In this document: positions 21,145 through 33,820 of the stretch, piece by piece
Layout of the letters: each line of letters opens with the position of its first letter
Position numbering within the stretch: position 1 is the stretch's first letter
NCBI GenBank assembly: GCA_964034945.1
Contig: OZ035963.1
Location: 50,296,032 to 50,360,031 of the forward strand
Origin: Chrysopilus asiliformis
Taxonomy: Eukaryota > Arthropoda > Insecta > Diptera > Rhagionidae
Length of the DNA stretch: 64,000 nt
Direction of reading: 5' to 3'
Notes under the pieces: generated by a model
What the model was told of the DNA's origin: nothing
Database searches by the model: none
Seen by the model: the letters and a program-made list of their open reading frames with translations, nothing else
Position numbers and translations under genes: made by a program

Positions 21145-24100
21145 CACTGATATATACTACTAGATCACGCCATTTGCTATCTCAAATGGACCACTGAAAC
21201 GTCAAAAAGTTCTAACGAGAAAAAGGGACAAAGCTAGTAAATTCTGGGAAATTAAAATTCTGGAAAAAAATGCTTATGCAGGTCCCCGACGGAATATTAT
21301 TCAATCCCTATACCGATTATTCATGTTAATATTCAGAGCTGCCACATACATTAATTTGCAATTCCCTAAAAAATGTTTGCAACCTGTATATAAGTCTTAT
21401 GAGTTCGACGTAAAACATATAATTCAAGTGTTATTGATAGCACTCTATCAGATAATAAGTTTAAAAAACCTACTAGAGTAATACAGGTTTTTTGAATTTT
21501 TTTTGTTAAGTTGTCATATAAAAATTGTTCAATTTTAACGAATTGGAGTTTTTTGGTAATAATTTTTATAATGAAGTGCATTGTAAAGAATTGTGATGGG
21601 AATGATAAGAATTCCGCTGCAATGTTCAGGTAAACAAAATGTTTTGTAGTTTTGGAAAAATAATTTTAGTTTATAATATTTAATATTTTAAAATATTTTA
21701 CAATATATTTTTTTAAGATTTCCTAAGGATAAAGCAAAGTTTGATAAATGGTGCCAGCTTCTTAACTTAAATCAAGAGGAAGTAAAAGCAAATTCAAAAA
21801 TTTGTACTTTGCATTTCAATCGCGAAGACTACAACGTAACTCAATTTAAAACTAGATTACGTTCTTTAGCTCTGCCGATACCACAAATTGATGTAAGCGT
21901 CAATATTATGTTTAGAACTTTTACATTTTGATAATTTTTTAAATTTCAGACTTTTAATAAGCACCTAAATACAAATCCAAGTATTGCAGCATTATCTGAA
22001 GAATCCACTAGCCACACCGCGAATATGAATTTTGATTATGCGTTGAAGTCGAATAAATTTGGAACGGCTGAGGAAATCGGAAATTTTGAAACAGAAGATT
22101 CTTCACATGCATCTGCAACTTTGGAAGACCAGTACTCAACAATAAATTTGTCCTTTAGCAATAGAAGCCAAGCTTCCACAAGTAGAATGTCTTTTAGTTC
22201 ATCTAACTCTTATTTTAAACAGGTCATTCATCAAAAAAATAGACTTATTAAAAATCTTAAGCGTAAACTTAAGCGTAAGAGTTCAAAATTCGAAGACCTT
22301 CAAGATTTGCTTTCAATTTTAAGAAAAAAATCTCTTATTACTCATAATGTAAGTGATGTATTGGAACGCGCGGGCATGGAAATTCCGAGTGCCTTATTTA
22401 AAAGAATGTCCATGGGAAAGAAGGTCAAAAATCTAGAATTTTCAAGTGATTTAAAAAAATTTGCTGTGACATTACACTACTATTCCCCGAAAGCTTACGA
22501 TTACGTGCGTGAAACGTTTCAAAATAGTTTGCCTCATCCATCAACTATTAGAAAATATTACAGCAGCGTGGATTGTGAACCAGGTTTTATAAAAGAAGCA
22601 TTTGAAAATATTAAAACTAAAGCAGATCATATGAACTTGTCTGAGAACCAATGCGTTTGTTCAATAATTATAGATGAAATGTGCATAATGCAAAAGTTGG
22701 AAGTTGTGGGTGATAAAATTAGGGGGGTGGTAGATTTGGGTATTAATTTTGATTCTGATGACTTACCATTAGCTACTGAGGCATTTGTATTTATCGTAGT
22801 ATCGACAAATGGCCATTGGAAAATACCAATTGCTTACTTCCTTATTAAAAGTTTAGATGCTGTAGAGCGCGCTAATTTAGTAAGTGAAGCCATCTTACGT
22901 CTGCACGAAACTGGTGTCCATGTTGCATGCCTAACGTGTGATGGCCCCAATTATAATAAGAGTATGTTTCGCATATTGGGTAGCAACATATCAATAAATG
23001 ATCCAAAACCATATTTTATCCACCCTTGTGAAAACACAAAGCGAGTTTACACTATGTTAGATGCATGTCATATGCTAAAATTGGTAAGGAATTGTTTTGC
23101 AAGCGAATATACATTAATATCTCCAACGGGAATTATTAACTGGGGTTTTATAGAAAAACTATATTCCTTGCAAGAAAAGGAGGGATTTAAAATAGCAAAT
23201 AAGCTTTCCAAACACCACCTTCAATGGCGAAAGCATGTAATGAAAGTTAAATTCGCAGCGCAGACTATTAGCACTAGTGTTGCAGATGCTCTTGAATTTT
23301 GTAACAAATCGCTAAAATTAGGGGATTTCCAATACTGCGAAGCTACAGTTGAATTCTTAAGAATATTTGATTTGGCTTTTGATATGTTAAACTCAAAAAA
23401 CCCTTGTAGTAGCGGAACCAAGGCTCCCATTAGTGAGAAAAATGAACACGTTTGGTCCTTAAATATTGCAAAAATTCAAAACTATATTCTTGATCTAAAA
23501 AATAAAGAGGGAGTTAAAATTATTAATACAAGAAAAAATACAGGGTTTCAGGGTTTCTTTATTGACTTAGAAATTATAAAGCTAATGTATTTTGATCTTT
23601 GCATATCTAGAAAAATTCTTAAGTATATTTTGACATATAAGTTTAGCCAAGACCATTTGGAGCTTTTTTTTGGCGCTATAAGGGCAAGAAATGGTTGTAA
23701 TACTAACCCAACAGCTAAGCAATTCATTTCATCTATGAAAGCACTTTTAACTCATGCTGAAATTAAAACAACTACAGGAAATGCTCAGGAGTTAACTAAA
23801 ATCTCTGTTTTACAATCCTCGTCTAGTTCAAAGAAAAAAATTTTTGACTATCCATTAACATCCGTAGATTCAAGTCAACTACTTATAGATTTAGAAGTCC
23901 TTGAAGAAATTGATAGTGATTTTCAAGATTTCCCATCTTTTGTAACATCTCAATCTGAATTTTATTCAAATGCTATTTCATATATCAGTGGATTTGTAGT
24001 CCGACGTTTGCAGAAAAATTTAAAATGTTCTGAATGTTCTTTGGCGTTAGTTTCTCAAGGACCGTTTTCTCCGACATACAAATTAATAAAACAAAAAAAC

Positions 24101-24794
24101 CGGGGTGGTCTGATAACGCCATCAAGAGATGTTATTTTGGTGTGCGGTGTCACAGATAAAGTGTTCGAAGCATATATACAAAATCCATATTTTAAATTAA
24201 ACGATAAAAATTTAAAGCAGAAATTAGCAATACAAGTAATGAAAATACTAGATTTGAACACACTCTTTCCCTCACTTAATGGCCACATTTTTGATAATGA
24301 TTTTGGAACTAACCACATATATGAACTAGCCAAATCAATAGTACTTTACTTTTTAAAAATAAAATTGTTTCAATTAGTTAAAAAGATTAATGAGTCATCA
24401 ACTTCACTTATTCGGAAACAATTATCACGATTAATAATTTTTAGACACGAATAAATTTTTTCATGTAATTTCAATTTACACATTTTTCTTTGTTCTTAAT
24501 GTAAAAATGTCGCCTTTTTGAATAAAAAAATTGGAGCCAATTGAGGATTAAAATTTGTGTCTTTAATGATTTTCGAAAAGTCTTTATTTACAAAAAAATC
24601 AAATTTTTTTATGACTTAATAAAATCAAAATTTTCCCGCCACTTTAAATTTAGCATTGAATAGAAATTCAGAACTGATTCGAACATCTGACATCACTAAA
24701 GTTGTAAGAAAAAATGAGACAACTATAGTCACGCTGTCCCATATTTTTGCTATGGAATTGTTCGAGTGCCGCGATCTAGAGTAGGATATCTGTG
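21145..24794 (+). mobile_element. Complete P-superfamily DNA transposon
   Basis: 3,650 bp. The left end CACTGATATATACTACTAGA and the inverted right end CACAGATATCCTACTCTAGA match at 19 of the first 28 positions (conserved: CAC-GATAT at the tip and CTAGATC-CG-CA inside). Both ends begin with CA, as in P elements. Direct GCAGCACT duplications flank it. It encodes one spliced 912-aa THAP transposase without stops or frameshifts. The canonical Drosophila P element is 2.9 kb with 31-bp ends, so the layout fits. The element points away from HINFP and lies in its 5' flank, the preferred target of P elements in flies. It looks recently inserted and possibly still competent. Confidence 0.93.
21571..24454 (+). 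CDS. THAP-domain P-element transposase, apparently intact
   Basis: DNA-cutting and joining enzyme of the element at 21145-24794. Three exons, 21571-21629, 21718-21892 and 21950-24454, in frame across both GT/AG introns; 912 aa. Residues 1-80 form a THAP zinc domain: CIVKNC near the start, a buried Trp (DKWC), CTLH as the last two ligands and LALPIPQ as the AVPTIF-like box. A coiled-coil/basic segment (NRLIKNLKRKLKRK) follows. The RNase-H-like core shows its three acidic residues: Asp in SIIIDEM (about residue 320), Asp in LTCDGPNYN (about 409) and Glu in DHLELFFGAIRARNG (about 649, followed by NPTAKQF). Between the second Asp and the Glu is the GTP-binding insertion region (ENTKRVYTMLDACHMLKLVRN includes the 'DxxHxLKLxRN' signature). 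A C-terminal CSECSL pair may bind zinc. AATAAA-like signals follow the stop. No broken residues were noticed. Confidence 0.94.
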
Positions 24795-24802
24795 GCAGCA
24801 CT
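24795..24802. repeat. 8-bp target duplication, right (GCAGCACT)
   Basis: Matches 21137-21144 exactly, directly after the right end of the P element. Confidence 0.93.
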
Positions 24803-25066
24803 TCACTTATTGTTTTTCGGTGACAGTTCGTAGATATGAAAATTGCCGTTAGGGGGCGATCGAATGAACTATATTGGATTATAGAAAAATGAGAAAAATG
24901 ACGGCTGTGTGAAGACAGCACGAGTAACAAATTAAAGGTTTAACAAAAAATAACAAATTAAGTACAACTTTTTTATTATTTCATATTTCAGATGAGTTTC
25001 CTTTTTTAGCCACGGCGCCACGTCCTACGTACGCGGAAAAGTTCCTCTTTTAGCCACGGCGCCAAA
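24803..25066. other. Original HINFP upstream sequence and direct repeat
   Basis: Continues the sequence interrupted by the P element. It includes a second GGCTGTGTGAAGACAGCAC motif (24903-24921) and a direct repeat of TTTTAGCCACGGCGCCA (about 25004-25020 and 25047-25064), the second copy touching the start of the foldback element. No gene seen. Confidence 0.45.
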
Positions 25067-27235
25067 CAATATGTTTAAATTTTTAAATATTTCACCTGAA
25101 ATTACTTGAAAAAGTCTAAATTATATAAAAAATGGTAACTTTATTTCAAATAAATTAACAAAGAACAAAAAGCATTTAATATCTCTCGATTGGCAGTTTT
25201 TTCGGAAATCGGAGAAATGCCAAACCGTTTTCAGACCGAAAAAATTTGCTTCCGGTCAGGAGAAATCGACCGCTAAAGGTGTCAGCACGCATTTTACAAA
25301 AAGTGGAAAATCTTGCGATTGGCAATTTTTCTCGGAAATCGATGAAACGATGTATTTTTTTGAGAAATAAATTTTTTGGACGTACAAAAAAGAATTGTAA
25401 TGATTTTCAAATATAGTTCCCATGCTGCCATTATGGAGGAACTTTTAAAATTCCCCTCTTGACAACTACTTGACACCTAAAGAAATTCCCGCCAAAATGA
25501 AAATTCATTAAATTTGCAATATTCCAAATTTTGAAAGCAGGAAAATGCTTCGTTTTTATGCGTATCTATTTTGCAGGTATTTCTCGTAAAACAGGTAAAA
25601 GATCTATGAAGAAAACAGCCTGGGAACGACGAAAATCACCGAAAATCTGACGGTGGCCACAGAAGGAGAAATTTATTTTTTTATTTTCCTGTTTTCTTCC
25701 CATTTAATGGATAAAATTACAAAGAAATTGGCATTTTCAAAGCGATTTTGCATTTTCTAATCGAATCCCACAATTTGATATAAAAATCTTTCAAAAAACT
25801 ATAAAAACTTATTGAATGAAATCGAGTTTACATTCGAGGTCCATTTGCTTGTTTTCCCCTGTGAAAATTTCTTCGATTTTTTTAGCAATATTTTTTGATT
25901 TTCCAAACGACTTTAGCTAGAGATCTAAAATTTTGCACAAATTCAAGTAACGTAAAGAGAAAGAATTGGTAAAAAAATGGGGAAAATCGGATAACTCCTT
26001 CCCCCCTTCCCGCTGAAAATTGAAGTTTTTGGTGATTTTCTCGAAAACGGTTTACCACATCAAAAAAGTTTCAAAGAGAAAAGTGTTTAGAATACAATTT
26101 TACATAATTCACCCATATATCATAAATTCAACCGACCGACATTTATGATGTTCCATGTCGCTCAAAGATTTTCGATTTTCTTCGGAGAATTTTTCCATTG
26201 CAGATTTGCCTGAAATCATTTTTTTCAAAAATTCATATTTTTTGACCTGTTCATCGTAGATACACACTATTTATAGCAAAATGTAGAGAAATTGTCTGAA
26301 ATTTTCAAAAAAAGGATCGTGAGAAAAAAATTTCATACAATTTTTTTCAGAGCGAGGAAAAGATTCGGTAAGTTCGAGAAAACTCCTTTTTTGGTTACTT
26401 TTTTAATGAAAATTTTTACTGTTAGATACTAAATATAATTCTCTACAACTTCTTTAAAGACATAAAAGTGGTATTTCGAACTGTTTTCGTGTTATGAACC
26501 GAAAACTAGCCCGTAGTGGCAGAAATTTTATTGAAAAATTTAAAAAGGGGGGAAAGAGTATTCAGATTGAATTTTGGCGTATGGCCGAATTATGTAAAAT
26601 TATATTCTAAACACTTTTCTCTTTGAAACTTTTTTGATGTGGTAAACCGTTTTCGATAAAATCGCCAAAAACTTCAATTTTCAGGGGGAAGGGGGGAAGG
26701 AGTTATCCGATTTTTCCTATTTTTTTACCAATTCTTTCTCATTACGTTACTTGAATTTGTGCAAAATTTCAGATCTCTAGCTTAAGTCGTTTGGAAAATC
26801 AAAAAATATTGCTAAAAAAATCGAAGAAATTTTCACAGGGGAAAACAAGCAAATGGACTTCGAATGTAAACTTGATTTCATTCAATAAGTTTTTATAGTT
26901 TTTCGAAAGATTTTTATTTCAAATTGTGGGATTTGATTAGAAAATGCAAAATCGTTTTGAAAATGCCAATTATTATGTAATTTTATCCATTAAATGGGAA
27001 GAAAACAGAAAAATCAAAAAAGAAATTTCCCTTTCTGTGGCCGTCGTCAGATTTTCGGTGATTTTCGTCGTTCCCAGGCCGTTTTCTTCACAGATCTTTT
27101 ACCTGTTTTACGGCAAAATACCTGCAAAATAGATACGCATAAAAACAAAGCATTTTCCTCCACTTAAAATTTGGAATATTGCAAATTTAATTTATTTTCA
27201 TTTTGGCGGGAATTTCTATAGTTTTCAAGGAGTTA
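25067..27235. mobile_element. Foldback element 1 (long inverted repeat, right end truncated)
   Basis: The left arm (about 25067-26120) and right arm (about 26560-27235) are inverted copies around a centre near 26340. For example aagtttttggtgattttctc at 26026 pairs with the inverted copy near 26665. The right arm stops at gcgggaatttctatag, so about 400 bp of the outer arm seen on the left is missing. No transposase was found. The outer arm is the same sequence as the ends of element 2. Confidence 0.75.
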
Positions 27236-27556
27236 CGCTGATGCGCGAAAAAATACCTTTTGCATTGTACACAAGGTTTTAGATTCCATGCGACAAATGT
27301 TAAGCAAAACCAGTCAAATGTAATTTTAAATCACTCAAATGTAATTTGAAAGATTCGACATATAAACGCCATAAATTCTGGTATAAGATTATTTTAACAA
27401 ACAAAAGGGTTAATTTCTCCCTTATTCCCAGTGACCCGGATATGGGAGTAGCGCCGATAGAAAGCCCTTGAGGAGGACTACAAACTGTTAAAATTTAAAT
27501 CTATTGATATTTCTTGTTTTCGAGAGTCTTTGCTATGACATCTAGCAAATTCACCA
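27236..27556. other. Spacer between foldback elements
   Basis: AT-rich sequence not matching the arms; nothing recognised. Confidence 0.4.
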
Positions 27557-27938
27557 CGGATACTTTATTATACTTTTTTGTAACAATATGTTTGAATTTT
27601 TAAATATTTCACCTGAAATTACTTAAAAAAGTCTAAATTATATAAAAAATTGTAGCTTTATTTCAAATAAATTAACAAAGAACAAAAAACATTTTTTTTT
27701 TTTTTTGTATAAATGTATATGTTTGACATTCAAAAAAAAAGTTTAATATCTCTCGATTGGCAGTTTTTTCGGAAATCGGAGAAATGCCATTCGAGGTAAG
27801 TGTGGAAATCGATGAAATGTTGTATTTTTTTGAGAAATAAATTTTTTGGACGTATAAAAAAGAATTGTAATGATTTTCAAATATAGTTCCCATGCTGCCA
27901 TTATGGAGGGACTTTTAAAATTCCCCTCTTGACAACTA

Positions 27939-28499
27939 CAGGGTGGGCCAGAATACACGCAGGGGTTTGAAGTCTTTATAACTTTTTTTTAATTTTTATT
28001 TTTTTAATTTTGTTTCAGCATTTTGTTAAGAAGACTTGGGCAATTTAAAATGGACCTGTACACAATAGAACAACGAACCGGTGGGCGGTGGGCTCAATGG
28101 CTCTTTTACGGGACATGTTTGGCGGACGCATTATTTCGAAAAGTTGCGATTTCAATTGGCCTCCGCGTTCACCTGATCTAACGACTCCAGATTGTTTCCT
28201 TTGGGGATATTTGAAAGAAAAGGTGTACGTCAACAAGCCAACAACCATCAGCCAATTGAAAACCAACATTCGCAGTGAAATCGAGGCCATAACGCGAAAG
28301 GTTATGGAAAATGTCTTGGAAAGAGCACGGATTTGCGAAGCAGAAAAAGGCCACCACTTGCGGGATATAATTTTCCATGTTTGGACCAAAAATATTCCCC
28401 ATCAATCAACTACATGTATTTGAAAAAAAATTATAGGTTTCGCTAAAATAAAAAGTTTATAAAGAATTCAAACCCCCGCGTCTATTCTGGCCCACCCTG
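27939..28499 (+). mobile_element. Tc1/mariner-superfamily deletion derivative
   Basis: 561 bp with ends CAGGGTGGGCCAGAATACAC and, inverted, CAGGGTGGGCCAGAATAGAC (about 33-bp TIRs), flanked by TA (27937-27938, 28500-28501). The related arm at 25460-25480 reads gacaacTActtgacacc without the insertion, proving site and duplication. It keeps the first codons of a transposase (MDLYTIEQR from 28050) and the last ~110 codons, with the middle deleted. Confidence 0.9.
28050..28423 (+). pseudogene. Internally deleted mariner-type transposase
   Basis: Starts MDLYTIEQRTGG, then the frame changes; 28088-28423 continues in another frame with the C-terminal catalytic part. NWPPRSPDLTTPDCFLWGYL carries the third metal-binding Asp of the DDE/D fold, followed by the usual helical tail (AEKGHHLRDIIFHV). 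The N-terminal DNA-binding helices and first two Asp residues are missing, so no active protein is made. Confidence 0.85.
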
Positions 28500-29154
28500 T
28501 ACTTGACACCTAAAGAAATTCCCGCCAAAATGAAAATTCATTAAATTTGCAATATTCCAAATTTTGAAAGCAGGAAAATGCTTCGTTTTTATGCGTATCT
28601 ATTTTGCAGGTATTTCTCATAAAACAGGTACAAGATCTATGAAGAAAACAGCCTGGGAACGACGAAAATCACCGAAAATCTGACGGTGGCCACAGAAGGA
28701 GAAATTTATTTTTTTATTTTCCTGTTTTCTTCCCATTTAATGGATGAAATTACAAAGAAATTGGCATTTTCAAAACGATTTTGCATTTTCTAATCAAATC
28801 CCACAATTTGAAATAAAAATCTTTCGAAAAACTATAAAAACTTATTGAATGAAATCAAGTTTACATTCAATGTCCATTTGCCTGTTTTCTCATGTGAAAA
28901 TTTCTTCGATTTTTTTAGCAATATTTTTTGATTTTCCAAACGACTTAAGCTAGAGATCTGAAATTTTGCACAAATTCAAGTAACGTAATGAGAAAGAATT
29001 GGTAAAAAAATAGGAAAAATCGGATAACTCCTTCCCCCCTTCCCCCTGAAAATTGAAGTTTTTGGTGATTTTCTCGAAAACGGTTTAACACATCAAAAAA
29101 GTTTCAAAGAGAAAAGTGTTTAGAATTCAATTTTACATAATTCACCCATATATC

Positions 29155-32100
29155 ATAAATTCAACCGACCGACATTTATGATGTTTCATGTCGCTCAAAG
29201 ATTTTCGATTTTCTTCGGAGAATTTTTCCATTGCAGATTTGCCTGAAATCAATTTTTTTCAAAAATTCATATCTTTTGACCTGTTTATCGTAGATGAACA
29301 CTCTTTATAGCAAAATGTAGAGAAATTGTCTGAAATTTTCAAAAAAAGTATAGTGAGAAAAAAATTTCATACAATTTTTTTCAGGACGAGGAATAGATTC
29401 GGTAAATTCGAGAAAACTCCTTTTTTGGTTACTTGTTTTAATGCAACTTTTTACTATTAGATGCTAAATACAATTCTCTACAACTTTTTTGAAGACATAA
29501 AGGTGGTATTTCAAACAGTTTTCATGTTATGAACCGAAAACTAACCCGTAGTGGCAGAAATTTTATTGAAAATTTTAAAAAGGGGGGAAAGAGTGGTCAG
29601 ATTAAATTTTGGTATATGGCCGAATTATGTAAAATTGTATTCTAAACACTTTTCTCTTTGAAACTTTTTTGATGTGGTACACCGTTTTCGAGAAAATCAC
29701 CAAAAACTTCAATTTTCAGCGGGAAGATGGGAAGGGGTTATCCGATTTTTCCTATTTTTGTACCAATTCTTTCTCTTTACGTTACTTGAATTTGTGCAAA
29801 ATTTCAGATCTCTAGCTTAAGTCGTTTGGAAAATCAAAAAATATTGCTAAAAAAATCGAAGAAATTTTCACAGGAGAAAACAAGCAAATGGACTTTGAAT
29901 GTAAACTTGATTTCATTCAATGAGTTTTTATAGTTTTTTGAAAGATTTTTATTTCAAATTGTGGGATTTGATTAGAAAATGCAAAATCGCTTTGAACATG
30001 CCAATTGCTGTATTATTTTTTCCATTAAATAGGAAGACAACAGGAAAATTAAAAAATAAATTTCCCCTTCTGTGGCCACCGTCAGATTTTAGCTGTTTTT
30101 CGTCGTTCATAGGCTGTTTTCATTCAGATCTTTCACCTGTTTTACGAGAAAATACCTGCAAAATATATACGCATAAAAACGAAGTATTTTCCTGCCACCA
30201 ATATTTGGAATATTGCAAATTTTATTTATTTTCATTTTGGCGCGAAAATTTTTAGCTGTCAAGAGGGGAATTTCTAATCTCACAAGCATAATGGCAGCAT
30301 GGGAACTATATTTGAAAATGTTTTTGGATAAGAAAATGTTTTGCAATGAATTTTCTGGTAACACGGTTTTATTTTGTAGGATTTTTGTGGAAGTTGCACA
30401 ATTTTTACCAATTCTTAATTCTTGCGAGACACGCATTTGTGTAAAATTGCAGAATTTTAACTTTATTCATTTGGAAAAAAAGAAAATTTACTCTGAAAAA
30501 TCTAAGATTTCACGGGGATGGACCAGGCATGAGGCGAAGCACGGTATAGAGCAAAGCGGAGAATGTACCCATAGCCAAAATTCGATTAAAAAATATTTCA
30601 TTATCCAAAATGATTTTGTTTTCGTATTTTGAGTTTTTTTCTTAAGATTCCATTGGGATTATTTTATTGGAAATCAGCTTGTTTACTTCATAATAGCAAC
30701 TGTGCCTCCTATGTGGTACCAATAAGGCTGAAAGTTGTTTAAAGTTCGTCAAAATTGCTGATCTAAAAATTCTAAATTTGCACGATTTGATGGATAACAG
30801 CGCCCTCTATTGAGTTTTATTTTATTTTATTTTCTAATTCCGTGTTTCGAACCGATTTTTAGCCAAAACTCAATCCGGAATTTTCATTTAAATTCTTTGG
30901 AATAATTGATCAAGGCGGGGAAGTATTATAAATATTTTCTAATTCTTTGATTTGAGGAAATTCAATTTTGGTGTTTTGTGAATATTTCATTTCAGGTACA
31001 TTTTAGAAGACAACATCTTCGACCAAACTTGTAGCAAATTAACAGGACTACAAAACCTTCATGGAAGATTTTTCCGTCAAACTAGCCGTCTAGGAAATAT
31101 TCGCGGGAAAAATGAAATTTTTGTTTCTTTTTCATATAAACCTCTATTTCCTGTGGATTTCTTGATTTTCACGAGGAAATTTTTGTTTTGTGATTCTCCA
31201 AGCGAATAAAATTAAAGATGCGAAATTTTGCACAAATGCAAGTAACGTAAAAAGAAAGAATTGGTAAAAAAATGGGGAAAATCGGATAACTCCTTCCCCC
31301 CTTCCCCCTGAAAATTGAAGTTTTTGGCGATTTTCTCGAAAACGGTTTAACACATCAAAAAAGTTTCAAAGAGAAAAGTGTTTAGAATTCAATTTTACAT
31401 AATTCACCCATATATTATAAATTCAACCGACCGACATTTATGATGTTTCATGTCGCTCAAAGATTTTCGATTTTCTTCGGAGAATTTTTCCATTGCAGAT
31501 TTGCCTGAAATCAATTTTTTTCAAAAATTCATATCTTTTGACCTGTTTATCGTAGATGAACACTCTTTATAGCAAAATGTAGAGAAATTGTCTGAAATTT
31601 TCAAAAAAAGTATAGTGAGAAAAAAATTTCATACAATTTTTTTCAGGACGAGGAATAGATTCGGTAAATTCGAGAAAACTCCTTTTTTGGTTACTTGTTT
31701 TAATGCAACTTTTTACTATTAGATGCTAAATACAATTCTCTACAACTTTTTTGAAGACATAAAGGTGGTATTTCAAACAGTTTTCATGTTATGAACCGAA
31801 AACTAACCCGTAGTGGCAGAAATTTTATTGAAAATTTTAAAAAGGGGGGAAAGAGTGGTCAGATTAAATTTTGGTATATGGCCGAATTATGTAAAATTGT
31901 ATTCTAAACACTTTTCTCTTTGAAACTTTTTTGATGTGGTACACCGTTTTCGAGAAAATCACCAAAAACTTCAATTTTCAGCGGGAAGATGGGAAGGGGT
32001 TATCCGATTTTTCCTATTTTTGTACCAATTCTTTCTCTTTACGTTACTTGAATTTGTGCAAAATTTCAGATCTCTAGCTTAAGTCGTTTGGAAAATCAAA

Positions 32101-33820
32101 AAATATTGCTAAAAAAATCGAAGAAATTTTCACAGGAGAAAACAAGCAAATGGACTTTGAATGTAAACTTGATTTCATTCAATGAGTTTTTATAGTTTTT
32201 TGAAAGATTTTTATTTCAAATTGTGGGATTTGATTAGAAAATGCAAAATCGCTTTGAACATGCCAATTGCTGTATTATTTTTTCCATTAAATAGGAAGAC
32301 AACAGGAAAATTAAAAAATAAATTTCCCCTTCTGTGGCCACCGTCAGATTTTAGCTGTTTTTCGTCGTTCATAGGCTGTTTTCATTCAGATCTTTCACCT
32401 GTTTTACGAGAAAATACCTGCAAAATATATACGCATAAAAACGAAGTATTTTCCTGCCACCAATATTTGGAATATTGCAAATTTTATTTATTTTCATTTT
32501 GGCGCGAAAATTTTTAGCTGTCAAGAGGGGAATTTCTAATCTCACAAGCATAATGGCAGCATGGGAACTATATTTGAAAATGTTTTTGGATAAGAAAATG
32601 TTTTGCAATGAATTTTCTGGTAACACGGTTTTATTTTGTAGGATTTTTGTGGAAGTTGCACAATTTTTACCAATTCTTAATTCTTGCGAGACACGCATTT
32701 GTGTAAAATTGCAGAATTTTAACTTTATTCATTTGGAAAAAAAGAAAATTTACTCTGAAAAATCTAAGATTTCACGGGGATGGACCAGGCATGAGGCGAA
32801 GCACGGTATAGAGCAAAGCGGAGAATGTACCCATAGCCAAAATTCGATTAAAAAATATTTCATTATCCAAAATGATTTTGTTTTCGTATTTTGAGTTTTT
32901 TTCTTAAGATTCCATTGGGATTATTTTATTGGAAATCAGCTTGTTTACTTCATAATAGCAACTGTGCCTCCTATGTGGTACCAATAAGGCTGAAAGTTGT
33001 TTAAAGTTCGTCAAAATTGCTGATCTAAAAATTCTAAATTTGCACGATTTGATGGATAACAGCGCCCTCTATTGAGTTTTATTTTATTTTATTTTCTAAT
33101 TCCGTGTTTCGAACCGATTTTTAGCCAAAACTCAATCCGGAATTTTCATTTAAATTCTTTGGAATAATTGATCAAGGCGGGGAAGTATTATAAATATTTT
33201 CTAATTCTTTGATTTGAGGAAATTCAATTTTGGTGTTTTGTGAATATTTCATTTCAGGTACATTTTAGAAGACAACATCTTCGACCAAACTTGTAGCAAA
33301 TTAACAGGACTACAAAACCTTCATGGAAGATTTTTCCGTCAAACTAGCCGTCTAGGAAATATTCGCGGGAAAAATGAAATTTTTGTTTCTTTTTCATATA
33401 AACCTCTATTTCCTGTGGATTTCTTGATTTTCACGAGGAAATTTTTGTTTTGTGATTCTCCAAGCGAATAAAATTAAAGATGCGAAATTTTGCACAAATG
33501 CAAGTAACGTAAAAAGAAAGAATTGGTAAAAAAATGGGGAAAATCGGATAACTCCTTCCCCCCTTCCCCCTGAAAATTGAAGTTTTTGGCGATTTTCTCG
33601 AAAACGGTTTAACACATCAAAAAAGTTTCAAAGAGAAAAGTGTTTAGAATTCAATTTTACATAATTCACCCATATATTATAAATTCAACCGACCGACATT
33701 TATGATGTTTCATGTCGCTCAAAGATTTTCGATTTTCTTCGGAGAATTTTTCCATTGCAGATTTGCCTGAAATCAATTTTTTTCAAAAATTCATATCTTT
33801 TGACCTGTTTATCGTAGATG
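29155..33820 (+). repeat. 2,262-bp tandem direct duplication
   Basis: Bases 29155-31558 repeat as 31417-33820, offset exactly 2,262. Spot checks and all four open frames within the block (111, 109, 139 and 69 codons) are identical. The first visible differences are at 29154/31416 (c/t) and 31559/33821 (a/c). The unit contains one foldback centre, one right arm and about 1 kb of sequence not present in element 1 (30330-31230). Confidence 0.9.

Noticed and set aside
29920..33615. Duplicated frames of 111, 109, 139 and 69 codons
   Set aside because: Identical only because the DNA was duplicated; other arm copies in the window have stops or different frames, and no motif is recognised.
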